DNA from: Lithodes maja
Lineage: Eukaryota > Arthropoda > Malacostraca > Decapoda > Lithodidae
Assembly: GCA_037953745.1 (NCBI GenBank)
Contig: JBAKBP010001423.1
Coordinates: 1 to 64,000, forward strand
Length of the DNA: 64,000 nucleotides
Reading direction: 5' to 3'
This document shows positions 29,047-39,365 of this stretch, one piece after another. Under the pieces are notes generated by a model that ran no database searches, was not told where the DNA came from, and worked only from the letters and a program-made list of their open reading frames with translations. Numbering within the stretch: position 1 is the stretch's first letter; each line of letters opens with the position of its first letter. Both the position numbers and the translations under genes were made by a program.

Positions 29047-31961
29047 GAAATAAATTGGGAGGGGTACGTACAAAAAAGAAAGGAACGGGCAGGGACGAGA
29101 AAAATAGAGAAAATACTGGAAATGCTAAGTTCATGTATACAAATATTGATGGGTTAATTTCCAAAAAGATTGAGTTTGACGAATATGTAAAGAGAGAGAG
29201 GCCCGGGGTAGTATGTTTGACTGAAACTAAGCTTAACCAGGAGGTAGACACGAATATAATTAGTTGTGCAGGATACAGTACATGGAGAAGAGACAGGTTA
29301 GGAAAGCTAGGAGGAGGAGTGTTGATCATGGTAGATAATAAAATTACTGCTAAAGAATTAAAACTTGGTGATAGCATTGCTGAAGTGGTAGCAGTTGAAA
29401 TTGAGGATAATGATAGGTTAAAATTGGACATTGTATCAGTTTATTTACCTCCTAAGACTAAATCTTGGAGCAACGATGAATATAATGAATTAATTTTGGA
29501 AACCTTGCGTATGTTAGAAATTATTTGTAAAAGGAAAAATAGGCTTATTCTTGCAGGGGACTTTAATTGCGGGGAGGTGGATTGGGAATGTTTGGATGCG
29601 GGTTCAAATGAAAATACTTGGGGTAGCAAATTTCTTGAACTAACAATGGGGTACCTATTAACACAACACGTTATGGAAAATACAAGATTTAGAGGAGGTG
29701 ATGAACCATCAAGACTCGACTTATTATTCACCAAAGACCCCCAAGAAATAAAGAACCTAACATATTTGAGTCCCATGGGAAAAAGCGATCATGCTGTGAT
29801 TGAATTTGAATTGACAGTGGAATTTCTGGAAGGCAGAGAGGAGGAACATAGGGAATATAGACTAAATTATAGTAAGGCGGATTATGAATCATTACGAGGA
29901 TACTTTGCAAATATAGATTGGTCATTTATTGAGCAAGAACAGAATATTCAGGTAAAATACACCATGTTACTAGACATTTACAGGGAGGGGGTAGATAAAT
30001 ATGTACCAACATTTAAGGATAGAAAGCTGGTTAAGGAGAAAGAGTGGTTTAACATGCGATGTCACATTGCCCAGAACAAAAAGGACTCTGCATGGAATAA
30101 AGTGAGAAGGAGACACACTGAGGAAAAATGGAATGAGTATAAGAATGCTAGAAACAACTATGTCAGGACTATAAGAGAGGAGAAAAAGAACTTTGAAAAA
30201 GATATAGTAAACAAATGTAATAAAGAACCCAAACTGTTCTATAGTTATATCAACGGCAAAACAAAAATAAAGGACAAAATAACAAAGCTTAGGGTAGAGG
30301 GTCAATTATATGAAGACACAGTGGGTATGTGTGAAATTATGAATGATACATTAACATCCGTGTTTGTGGAGGAGGATGACTATGTAGAACCTGTGGTGGA
30401 ATTGAACGAGATACAGGGACTAGAGTCGATAGAAGTCAACAAGGATGAACTAAAATCATTGTTAGAAGAATTGGACGTGAGAAAATCTATGGGCCCAGAT
30501 AACATTGCTGGATGGGTATTGAGAGAATGTTCTGAACAACTAGTGAGACCTATTTTTAATATTGTTCAACACTCATTAAACAAGGGGGAACTTCCCTTAG
30601 AATGGAAACAAGCAAATATAACTCCAATATATAAAAGTGGAAATAAAGAAGACCCGCTAAATTATCGACCGGTATCCTTGACGAGTGTTATATGCAAGCT
30701 TTGTGAAAAGATTATTAGAAAAAGATGGGTGGGTATGTTGGAGGAGAGGGAAATAATTTCAAGCAAGCAGTTCGGGTTCAGAAAAGGTCATTCGTGTACC
30801 ACAAATTTGTTGAGTTACTATGATAGGGTAATTGACATTGTACAAGGGAGGGAGGGGTGGGTGGATTGTATTTACTTAGATTTCAAGAAGGCATTTGATA
30901 AGGTGCCTCATAAGAGATTGTTGTGGAAGCTCAGGACTGTGGGGCGGGTTGAGGGAGTATTATTAAAGTGGATGGAAAACTATTTAATTGGGAGGGAAAT
31001 GCGAACAGTAATAAAAGGAAAGTTCTCCTCGTGGAAAAGGGTAAAAAGCGGAGTGCCTCAAGGATCGGTGTTGGCCCCAATCATGTTTTTGGTTTTCATC
31101 AACGACCTTCAAATGGGAATAGGCTCATATATATCTATGTTTGCTGATGATGCAAAATTAATGAAGCATATTACAAGTAGGAGTAGTTGTGAAGAATTAC
31201 AGAGAGACCTAGATAAGTTATATGAGTGGAGTCAAACTTGGAAAATGGAATTCAACACGAGTAAGTGGTGTCAGGTTCTTGAGATGGGAAAAAGTAAATA
31301 TAGACCTTCTTGGGGATATAAAATAGGAGATGAAATAATTAGTAAAGCTGTGAAAGCAAAAGACCTAGGGGTAGTTGTGGCAGACAGCTTGTCACCTGAA
31401 CAGCATATAAATAAAATAACTGGTGAAACCTATGCAGTGTTGACTAACATGAGAATAGCTCTGAATTATTTAGATGAAGAGATGTTAGCAAAAATAATAG
31501 GGACAATAATACGACCAAGACTGGAGTATGCAGCAGTGGTGTGGTCTCCACACCTTATAAAACATAATAAAAAACTGGAAAGAGTTCAGAGAGTTGCCAC
31601 TAAGATGATAGCTAGCCTTAGAGACCTGCCTTATGAGGAAAGATTGGAGAGGCTAAAGCTGCCAACGCTGAGGGAGAGGAGAGAGAGAGGTGACATGATC
31701 ATGATGTTCAAGTGTGTGAAAGGTTTTGAGAAGATCGACAAGGGAGATTTTGTGGTGAGGGACGAGGGAAGAACCAGGGGTCATGATTGTAAGTTGAGGA
31801 AAGTTATATGTAAGTCTGATGTAAGAAAGTTCAGCTTCCCGTATAGAAGCATTGAGTGTTGGAATAAGTTGGATGGGGAGGTGGTGGGAGCAAGAAATAT
31901 CCAAACTTTTAAAGCAAAATTGGATAAATGTAGAGAGAGAGACAGGACAACACGAGCTTAG
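28860..31961 (+). CDS. LINE Y ORF2, endonuclease and reverse transcriptase
   Basis: The frame has 1033 codons. A basic Gly/Arg-rich lead of about 88 residues overlaps ORF1. The apurinic-type endonuclease begins near YTNIDGL (residues 93-99), with ETK (Glu122), AGDFN and the catalytic KSDHAV box. RT motifs follow: NYRPVSLTSVICKLCEK, FGFRKGHSC, LDFKKAFDKVPH, SGVPQGSVLAP and the active site MFADDAK near residue 761. The C-terminus carries the CR1-like thumb and RPRLEYAAVVWSPH block. All catalytic residues appear intact. Translation may start by reinitiation after ORF1 or at the ATG at 28860. Confidence 0.88.
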   Translation: MGGKTQEMVYKAKGRSREGKGDGAGDGGEGRERNSPSGGRGRGGGNGARNSPGGDKRRGDKLGNKLGGVRTKKKGTGRDEKNRENTGNAKFMYTNIDGLISKKIEFDEYVKRERPGVVCLTETKLNQEVDTNIISCAGYSTWRRDRLGKLGGGVLIMVDNKITAKELKLGDSIAEVVAVEIEDNDRLKLDIVSVYLPPKTKSWSNDEYNELILETLRMLEIICKRKNRLILAGDFNCGEVDWECLDAGSNENTWGSKFLELTMGYLLTQHVMENTRFRGGDEPSRLDLLFTKDPQEIKNLTYLSPMGKSDHAVIEFELTVEFLEGREEEHREYRLNYSKADYESLRGYFANIDWSFIEQEQNIQVKYTMLLDIYREGVDKYVPTFKDRKLVKEKEWFNMRCHIAQNKKDSAWNKVRRRHTEEKWNEYKNARNNYVRTIREEKKNFEKDIVNKCNKEPKLFYSYINGKTKIKDKITKLRVEGQLYEDTVGMCEIMNDTLTSVFVEEDDYVEPVVELNEIQGLESIEVNKDELKSLLEELDVRKSMGPDNIAGWVLRECSEQLVRPIFNIVQHSLNKGELPLEWKQANITPIYKSGNKEDPLNYRPVSLTSVICKLCEKIIRKRWVGMLEEREIISSKQFGFRKGHSCTTNLLSYYDRVIDIVQGREGWVDCIYLDFKKAFDKVPHKRLLWKLRTVGRVEGVLLKWMENYLIGREMRTVIKGKFSSWKRVKSGVPQGSVLAPIMFLVFINDLQMGIGSYISMFADDAKLMKHITSRSSCEELQRDLDKLYEWSQTWKMEFNTSKWCQVLEMGKSKYRPSWGYKIGDEIISKAVKAKDLGVVVADSLSPEQHINKITGETYAVLTNMRIALNYLDEEMLAKIIGTIIRPRLEYAAVVWSPHLIKHNKKLERVQRVATKMIASLRDLPYEERLERLKLPTLRERRERGDMIMMFKCVKGFEKIDKGDFVVRDEGRTRGHDCKLRKVICKSDVRKFSFPYRSIECWNKLDGEVVGARNIQTFKAKLDKCRERDRTTRA

Positions 31962-31992
31962 GCTCAAATCCTGTATACTACAATTAGGTGAG

Positions 31993-32570
31993 TACAAGGT
32001 GAGTTACATGAGAAGGTACGGGTGCCGCTATCAAAATGCGTAGAGGAACCAGTGTTTAAAAGAAATAAATCGTGTGTACGAATCAGAGCCTCAAGGGAAC
32101 GACCCCGTGTATTAACGGTAGAGTCACCCCACAGGGAATGCCTGCAATTAAAATCCCCTAAAAGGAGGAAAGGTGGAGGTAATAGAGAAAGGATCCTGTT
32201 TAATTCTGGAACATCGAGCGGGATCGAGGGGGAAAGGTATATGGAAACTACTGTAAGCCAGCGGGAAAGGAACACTCTGGCAAGCGTGCATTTAAGAGAG
32301 GTACGGATAGTTAACCGAGACACTGGGACATCAAGATGTACGAGGAGGCAAGTAGCATACTGGGAATGGGGAGAACTGATATAGGAGTAAAAAGGAATTG
32401 GGGAGGGGGCAGTAGATAAACGCGATTCTTGTAAACTAATAACAAGTGGGCTAAACCTAGAGATAAGGTAACGAAGATCAACACGATGTGCTGCAAACTA
32501 CGAATGTTCCATTGTAAAATGGACATTATAAAGACAAAAAAGATTAAAAAGAAGACGCGTACAAGAGGGA
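31993..32570 (-). pseudogene. LINE X ORF2 endonuclease, N-terminal part
   Basis: The endonuclease begins with SILQWNIRSLQ near 32560. After a frameshift near 32480 to 32320 it continues with SIYLSPSIPLDVPE, LLGDFNCRHSLWGDS and LLNTGSSTHFDSGTRT, the standard endonuclease blocks. The sequence stops at the LINE Y insertion and resumes at 27824. The frameshift makes it non-functional. Confidence 0.78.
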
Positions 32571-32723
32571 AGAAAAGACGTACACTATATACAACATATT
32601 TACAAAATACAGGTAACACCGTGGGTGGAAAATATAGCCAAGAGAGGCTAACGATGGGAAATAAGAGCAGGAATTGGAGAAGACGTTGAAGGGGAAGACT
32701 GGAAACCGGGGGCATAGGGAGGT

Positions 32724-34414
32724 CTAACAGAGAAAGAGGAGAGGAAGGAGGAGGGCTGGAAGAGGGAGGAAGGACGGACGGCGGGTGGGAAGAGAAGGAG
32801 GGGGTAAGGGCAGGAGAAGGAAGAGGGGGAGGGTCAGGAGGAGGAAGAGGAGGAGGGCCCGGAGGAAGGCCAGAAGGGGGAGTGGAGGAAGAGGACGGGG
32901 CAGGGGGCCAGGCGGGAGAGGGGTAGGGGGGAGAGAAGAGGGGGTAGGATGAACTTCGGCATGAACAGTAGAAGGTGGTGGGTGGGAAGAACGGATAAAT
33001 TCGTCAATCTGAGGTAGGGTTTCGTAGGAGAAATCTAGGGATGCAGGGACGGGAGGAGGAGGAGACTGGACGGAGAGAGGAGAAAGGGAAACAGAAGGAG
33101 AAGGAGGCGACTTCTTCTTCTTCTCGCAGGGACTTGAGCACCGCACATCACGGAGACCACCCTTACGTTTAAAAGAGGAAGCGGGCGAGGAAGAACGGAG
33201 CACAGGAGCCCGTTTGGTCGAGGAGAAGGGAAGTTTAGAGCGAGTAGGAGATGAAGATGACGGAGAACGGGGGGAGGCTTGGAACGGTGAGAGCGTGGAG
33301 GGAGACTAGAAGAGGAGGAACAAGGAAGAGAGCAAGAGGAAGGGGCAGAAGTAGGAGAAGGACTGAGAACAGAGAAAGTGTTAGACAAAGGGACAGAAAA
33401 GGAAGAGACGGAAGGACGAACGGAGGAGACTGAAGAGGAGGAAGGAGAAAATCCAGGAGAAGCACCGGTAGAAGGAAGGGAGGCAGATGACGAAACTGGT
33501 GCGACCGGGGGGACGGAGGGAGCGGAGGCGGTGGAAGGAACCGAGGAACCAGAAAAAGGGGGGGGCGTGGTAGAGGGAGGCAAAGAAGAGGAGGGAGGAG
33601 ACAGAGTCTTGGAAAATGACTGAGGGGTGAAGCCCAAGCGACGAGCCTCTTGGCGGGCTGCGGTGAGCGTAAGGCCGTGTCTCGCTTTGAGGACAGCAAC
33701 CTCAGACTCGAACAGATGAACGGGGCAAATCTTAGAGCCGGCCGAATGAGACCCGCGGCAATTAAGGCAGAACTGGGACGTTGACTGACATTCGCCAACG
33801 GCATGTCCGGACTGCGCACAGCGCGGGCAGAGTGGGCTCTCAGCGGCTGTACGGCAGAACTTAGCCGGGTGGCCGAAACGCCAGCAGCTGCGACACTGGA
33901 GTGGACGGGGAAGAGACGCAGTCACGGGGAGGCGAGTACCACCGACAATAACATGGGCAGGAAGGGAAAGTCCATCAAAAGAGATCTTGGCAATGTTAGC
34001 GGGATGGCGGCGAAGGTCGCGAGGAGGGATAGTGTAGCACACCACACTAACCACCTTGTGGTCTTGAGCGACAACGATGTCCTTGACGAGGTCGGCGCAA
34101 TCCGCGAAAGGACGACCCCCGAGACGGATGGAAGCGGGGATCAGGACAGTCCCTGTACAGGAGTTGAGTCGTTGATCTTTTTGAGCCGGGATGGGGGTGC
34201 CAGAACAATCGACGAAAGAGGACATAGCAGTAGCCTGAAGTTCGTTTTGGACGGTAACAAGACGGGAGGCATCATGGCGGGAGTGGAAGGTGACGTCCTT
34301 TCCCACCTGTTGAAGGAGACGCAGGTGGAAGAGGAGGTCATCACCGGCTAGAGGCGCAGAAGCAGGGATGGAGAAAAACTTAGTAAAGGAAGGAGGTGCA
34401 AAGAGAGAGGACAT
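32724..34414 (-). pseudogene. LINE X ORF1, gag-like protein with CCHC zinc knuckles
   Basis: The frame starts MSSLFAPPSFTKFFSIPASA at 34414. At about residues 185-240 it carries three Cys/His knuckles: CRSCWRFGHPAKFC, CPRCAQSGHAVGEC and CLNCRGSHSAGSKIC. A Ser/Pro-rich C-terminal half follows. The frame ends at 33035, but a second frame (33203-32724) continues with KRKGGLRDVRCSSPCEKKKK, typical of the end of I-clade ORF1, suggesting a frameshift near 33200. By family role it would bind nucleic acid. Confidence 0.75.
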
Positions 34415-35529
34415 AGGGAGGAGCGAGGACGAGAAGAGGACGAAACTGGAGAAGAAGAGGAAAGAGAACGAGGGAGGGAGGGCAGAAAAGGGTCGAGGGT
34501 GACAAGACTAGAGGGAGAAGAGGAAGAAGAGGAAGACGCAGAAATAACTACAGGAGAGGAGATGAAATCCTGGGTAGTGGAGGGCGGAGAAAGAAGTGAC
34601 GAAGACGGAAGGGTAGGAGAAGGATTCGGAACGGTAATGGACGAGAGGGACGAGCGACGACCGAGGGATAGTTCAGCGGGCCGGTCGAGAGCACCCAAAA
34701 CCATCCCCGACTCACCGTGCTCCCGCGGTGAACCGGACTGACAGCCAGACAACAGACCCCCAAGTGGCAGGCTGCATGCCACAAGGGGCTCACTCACCGG
34801 AACCACTAAAGCAGAAGCCATAAACAGGGAAGAACAGGGAAAAAAGCATAAGTCGTCACCATAGCAAGAGAAAAGGGGGTAAAGCATGGAAGAAGATACT
34901 GCGGTTACCAGGTGCCCCTGGCAACGAAAGGGAGAAAGACCTCCGCAGGGCCACGAAACCCAGAATGCGGCCAATTGAGATGGGACAGGTCTCGGCTTTG
35001 AGCTAGGGACCTTGTACAACCCGGGCATTTGTCCTGCAGCTTTGTCCCACGGAGAACGGGGCCGGCGTAGTCACCTGACACACTCACTGAGAAGAGAGAA
35101 GAGAGTCAGAAACCCCAAAGCAACCCTATAGTGCCTATCCTCCAGCAACGAGCCTTGCGAGCCCTGGCCGGCAGCACCTGTCGCCAGGTGGACTCTGCCA
35201 ACTCAGCAGTGATCAGAGACACCAAGGCGAAGCCCTAAGGAAACTAGAACCTCCGAAGCAGTTAAAGAGAAAGGAAGGAAGCAAACAGGGAAGTCAACCG
35301 GAAGGGAAGGGAGGGACGGGACCACAAAAGTTCAAGGGTGGGAGACCGGCCTCGGATGGCAGCCCCAGGAGAAAGCGGAAGAGGGAAAAACGAAAACTAG
35401 AAAAGAGGAGAAAGAAAAGGACATGACAAAATTAGTTGGAGGTGATAGGGAGAGCGGCCAAGAACCTTGGCCGCCCCACCTACAAGCCCGGAAGCCCCCA
35501 AACGGCGGCAACGAGTCATGTGGCAAGGG
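34415..35529 (-). other. LINE X 5' region, no recognised gene
   Basis: It is GC-rich and purine-biased near ORF1, then mixed. Minus frames here (for example 34348-35028) are low-complexity Ser/Pro/Leu readings of the same purine-rich strand and are not convincing genes. The true 5' end of LINE X is not visible. Confidence 0.45.
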
Positions 35530-36055
35530 GGTATATATAAATTAGGAGAGGCATATATCTTGTCCAAATGTTTTTTTATCTGCCAAAAGAAACACCAACA
35601 CATAGCCCTACGCTATACCTATAAAAATGCTCAAATTCATAAAAATGTATATGCAATGATACAGTATACATAGGCTACCTATATATTTTCACTAGGCCTA
35701 GTTAATTTTCGAGTTATTGATTTGACAGCATTGGTTATTTTTCCTGCTCAATATTTTCTAAGAGTGAGTTCAATGCCTAACGAGAACAGATCTCAAAAGA
35801 TTACCGGTATATCTGTTAAACATTGTATATAAAACCCCCTCCTATACTGATTATACAGGCCTAAAAGTATTGACTGTGCATTTTCCACTAAAACATCGGA
35901 CAGGAATAAGCAGCAATACTAAAATATTCATATAAAATAGTAGGAGCCGAAAAATGAATGAAATAAAGCCACGAATGTACAGTACGTCCGAAGTTCTCCT
36001 CCGTTTGTCCGGAGTTATCCCAGCTTTCTTGGCAATCATTTTCCATAAGAAATCA
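35530..36055. other. AT-rich intergenic DNA
   Basis: I see no coding, RNA or mobile-element signal apart from TGTCCGAAGTT-like motifs that recur at 35983, 36308, 36332 and 36519 around the fold-back element. Confidence 0.45.
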
Positions 36056-36292
36056 CGGTAAGATTAGGAGTAGTGGGCGTACCACTACCGACATACAGCA
36101 TAAATCATCTATAAAACATTAACCTAACCTAACCTAACCTAACCTAACCTAACCTAACCTAACCTAACCTAACCTAACCTAGTACTACATGAATACTAGG
36201 TTAGGTTAGGTTGTTTGGTTAGGTTAATGTTTTACAGATGAGTTATGCTGTATGTTGGTAGTGGTACGCCCACTACTCCTAATCTTACCGAA
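36056..36292. repeat. Fold-back element with head-to-head telomeric repeats
   Basis: The arms are inverted: CGGTAAGATTAGGAGTAGTG from 36056 and its complement CACTACTCCTAATCTTACCG ending at 36292, with good pairing inward for about 70 bases. The arms then run into (AACCT)n at 36119-36180 and (AGGTT)n with interruptions at 36199-36228. The centre near 36190 is CTAGTACTACATGAATACTAG. The motif matches the arthropod telomere repeat TTAGG. Confidence 0.8.
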
Positions 36293-36538
36293 ATCACTGT
36301 ACAGTATGTCCGAAGTTTTCCATACAGGTCCGAAGTTTTCCACTTTTCAAGAATACTTCGGACATCATTTAGGATAAGGATAGCTCTCTTATTATGGGGG
36401 ATATTTTTAGGAGGCTTCCTGGATTACGGCGCACCATCACCACACATCACTTGACCTAGTTAAATCTCTATAATGTGTTTACAGTCAGGAGAAATTGTTT
36501 ATAAACCTCGAAAAATGTCCGAAGTTACCCCAGTTTAC

Positions 36539-36640
36539 GGTAGGCCTAGATCCTCTGGAAAAAAGGCAAACTAGGCCTGTTTATCCAGCTCAGTACCAGT
36601 ACTTGCACTGCTGCGGATGTTCACGGTGTTGGGTGATCCA
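36539..36640 (-). repeat. LINE Z 3'-end fragment
   Basis: This is a reverse-complement match to 21625-21745, including GTACTGGTACTGAGCTG and the CCTCTGGAAAAAAGGCAAAC segment. It is a solo 3' piece of LINE Z, likely from a heavily 5'-truncated insertion. Confidence 0.7.
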
Positions 36641-36663
36641 TCTAATGTCTTTTCTTGTTCCAG

Positions 36664-36728
36664 GTTTACCACTGAAGTCGGGAAGAAACGCCAAGTGTGG
36701 GAAGGACAAGGCCTACCATTGGGACTGA
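36664..36728 (+). CDS. Possible short terminal exon
   Basis: A pyrimidine-rich acceptor TCTTTTCTTGTTCCAG ends at 36663. It is followed by a short open stretch reading GLPLKSGRNAKCGKDKAYHWD and a TGA stop at 36726-36728. I do not recognise a family and no upstream exon is evident. It could be chance. Confidence 0.2.
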
Positions 36729-37126
36729 TCAGCTAGTTTGAATGCATTCTTCACACTATAATCTATTAATTATAATTAGACAAAAATTCTTCACCTCTAA
36801 CCTCTCTACCTAAAAAACTACTAGAGTAATCGGGCTAACATTTCTACCATTTTGGAAGAGTTGGCTAGGCAGTAGGTGTGGAAATCTTACAATCTATTTA
36901 CTCTAGCCCTTATTGAGTTACAAAGAATTGGGGCCAGGATTTCTGGCCTGTTGAAAATTATTGGACTATATATTGGTACCGGTACATTATGATCATTGCT
37001 CGGTGGAGGATGGGTGTGGGTGAACACAATTTCTGAAAATATATGTAACTGCCTGGAAAAAATAACTTTTTAAATATACCGGTACTTGATTTTAATAGAT
37101 TGTAATACAGTATAGTCAAAAGATAT

Positions 37127-37927
37127 ATGATGGAGATGTTGGGTGATGGATCAGTTGCCCAGTTAAAGAGTGAGAAGATGGCAGTGTGGGGAGAGGAGGT
37201 GTTGAACTATGGAGGAACTGGGGAGAGTGCTGTGTGGAATACCGGTAATGAAAGAGAAACCTATAATCACACAGGCAGCCTAAAACATGAAGTTCTAGAC
37301 TATGAAGGAACCGAGGAACGTGCAAAATGGAACAATGAAAGTAACGCATGTGGCAAAGGCAGGGACTATGATGGAACTGAGGAACACACAGAATGGAACA
37401 ATGAAGGAAAACCCTATGACAAAAGCAAGGGCTGTGACGGAACTGAGGAACGCTCAGAATGGAACAATGATAGAAAACCGAATCATAAAGGCAGCATCAA
37501 ACAGGAAGTAAAGACATACCACTGTGGGGTGTGTGGCAAAACATTTGGTTACAAGCACCATCTGACCCAACATACCGTAGTGCACTCCGGAGTCAAGGAG
37601 TTCGAGTGTCACTTGTGCGGTAAACTGTTCGCTCACAGACGAGGCCTCAAGACGCACTTGAAGGTCCATTCGGGCATCAAGAAGTTCAAATGCGACCATT
37701 GCGATAAGTGTTTCTCGCAGACGAGCCACCTCAACAGTCACATGTTAGTTCACTCGGGAGAGAAGAATTTCAAGTGCGATCATTGTGACAAGTGTTTCTC
37801 CCGGAATGATAACCTCATCAGACACTTACTAGTTCATTCGGGGGAAAAAAACTACAAGTGCGAGCAGTGTGGCAAGTTATTGTCTCAGAAAAGTCATCTT
37901 ACTAAACATATTGCAAATCTTCACTAA
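37127..37927 (+). CDS. C2H2 zinc-finger protein, five fingers
   Basis: The frame has 266 codons with no intron needed. The N-terminal half has about four imperfect repeats of the type DYEGTEERAKWNNE, DYDGTEEHTEWNNE and CDGTEERSEWNND. Five tandem C2H2 fingers occupy about residues 130-266, from YHCGVCGKTFGYKHHLTQH to YKCEQCGKLLSQKSHLTKH, separated by HSGxKxF/Y linkers close to the canonical TGEKP form. A nuclear DNA-binding factor is the family expectation; the targets are unknown. It is the clearest non-transposon gene in the window. A polyadenylation-type AATAAA occurs near 38423. The finger domain may be one exon of a larger gene. Confidence 0.82.
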   Translation: MMEMLGDGSVAQLKSEKMAVWGEEVLNYGGTGESAVWNTGNERETYNHTGSLKHEVLDYEGTEERAKWNNESNACGKGRDYDGTEEHTEWNNEGKPYDKSKGCDGTEERSEWNNDRKPNHKGSIKQEVKTYHCGVCGKTFGYKHHLTQHTVVHSGVKEFECHLCGKLFAHRRGLKTHLKVHSGIKKFKCDHCDKCFSQTSHLNSHMLVHSGEKNFKCDHCDKCFSRNDNLIRHLLVHSGEKNYKCEQCGKLLSQKSHLTKHIANLH

Positions 37928-39065
37928 ATACATGTGGGCAAATGCCCAGTAAAGTCCCTGTAACAAGGGCATGCCCTAACCCTGTCAATCAATGCAGTGC
38001 ACAGCGTTAAAAAATGTATCGTCAGTGTTTATTAATGTGAAAAATTATTGTCAGAAGATTCAGCTCTGTAAACATGTTGCAATTAGTTCCCAAGTTTATC
38101 ACAGAAGAGTCCTCTTCATAAACATTAGGCAAATCTTAATTACCTTTCTTCAATTTTTGAGGCGGATTTACACGAGCTGCTTTTCACAGTAACTTTTTTG
38201 TCGGCAACATTATTTTGACAACTTTGTGGGACAAATTTGCACTTATATTGGCAGCTAGACCAGAGTAAGCTGGTATCACATGAGCATGTTAGCGACGAAT
38301 GTATTGGAACCTCAGTATCGGAGTAAAAAAGTAGCTAAAATAGAGTACAATTTGACATTCTCTTTCATTATGACTGTACTGTATATTGATTCTTAGAGCT
38401 CCTAATTGTCTACAGTCCAATTCAATAAACATATACACATCAAAATCAATCACTTACAGGGGATTCAAGGCTCCGATACATGTAGCCGATTACTTCAGAT
38501 AATGGGTTATTTATGAAAGTTTAATTCCTAAACTGCCCAACTAAAGTGGCCGATAAAGTTAAATGGAAAATCACTTTTGTAAATTTTGTATTTGTTATTA
38601 CTGTTCCTCAGGTTGCCTGGCCGAACAGCCCCAAGGCCCCAAGCAAGGCCAAGGCCATAACCGAGCGCCCCCACAGAAACCGCCCTGCCTACCACAATAA
38701 AGCGGGGAGCTTAGGAGAGAGCGGAAACGCCCAGGAAACCAAAGCCCCACCCAGGGCCCTGTGCCCCTAAGCAATTATGAAGAGAAAGCTGAGGGGCAGA
38801 GGAAAAATGTGACGCTTTGGCTTCCAATCTGCCAACTTCTAGGTTGGCAGATTAGGAGGTCAATCCACGGAAGAGACGCCGTCACTTGAGATCTAGAAAA
38901 TATATAAGAAAAAGGAACAGTCATAGTAAGCTATGGGTATGGCAGAGATCGCTCAGTTCTCACTCTGATAGACCAGCCCATCACCATATGACTAGAACCC
39001 AATCCTCTTAGCATCAGCTAGGAAAGGCCCTAGAAAGCCGCCTTTGGCGGGGGGATAGCTCCCCT
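37928..39065. other. Intergenic DNA downstream of zinc-finger gene
   Basis: The first 600 bases are AT-rich, probably 3' UTR and spacer. 38600-39065 is more GC-rich, with a hairpin CTGCCAACTTCTAGGTTGGCAG near 38829. No gene is recognised. It ends at the left terminus of DIRS copy D and shows no LINE W sequence. Confidence 0.45.
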
Positions 39066-39365
39066 ATTTGTTAGTAGTCTTGGCAAATCCAACGTCAAGG
39101 CTATTAACCTAATTGCAATGACGACTTGTCTATTTTGACTGCTATGTCGTCATTCCAACCGCGGTTAAAAAGAAAACGTCTAGAGTCTACTCCTTATCTT
39201 GCTCTAGGAGACGTTGTACATTAACCAAAACTACCACCGAAGGTGAAAAAAGCATAGAAGAGAAGAAAAAGGGGTTTACCTTAGTTACCGCTTAAGGCCC
39301 ATCCCGTGTTCCGTCATGTGCAGATCACTGTCGAACGTGCGCATGAGCGACCCTCTCTTGTTATC
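39066..39365. repeat. Left (5') inverted terminal repeat, copy D
   Basis: This is the inverse of 46917-47216. In the 50-base inner segment compared, both D ITRs carry the same variants (GTGCAGATCACTGTCG), which differ from copy C (GCGCCGATCCCTGTCG). Confidence 0.85.

Larger units (their letters stand above)
27826..31992 (+). mobile_element. LINE Y: CR1/L2-like non-LTR retrotransposon, apparently full length
   Basis: Two long open frames, ORF1 (27967-29046) and ORF2 (28860-31961), lie on the plus strand inside LINE X. The 5' region of about 140 bases precedes ORF1. The 3' end reads CTACAATTAGGTGAGTACA just after the ORF2 stop, a terminus of the kind common in CR1/L2-like elements. It has no disabling mutation that I can see and may be recently active. 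I could not identify a convincing target-site duplication. Confidence 0.85.
23740..35100 (-). mobile_element. LINE X: I-clade-like non-LTR retrotransposon, twice interrupted
   Basis: Minus-strand pieces in collinear order are ORF1 with CCHC knuckles (34414-32724), ORF2 endonuclease (32570-31993), endonuclease end, linker and RT (27824-26340), and RT end plus RNase H (25564-23899). The ORF2 RNase H domain and the YVDD active-site box point to the I superfamily rather than CR1 or RTE. LINE Y (27826-31992) and a MITE (25567-26337) interrupt it. Several frameshifts mark it as dead. Outer limits are uncertain. Confidence 0.8.

Noticed and set aside
36119..36181. True chromosome end
   Set aside because: The repeats are short, head-to-head and inside a palindrome with unique DNA on both sides.
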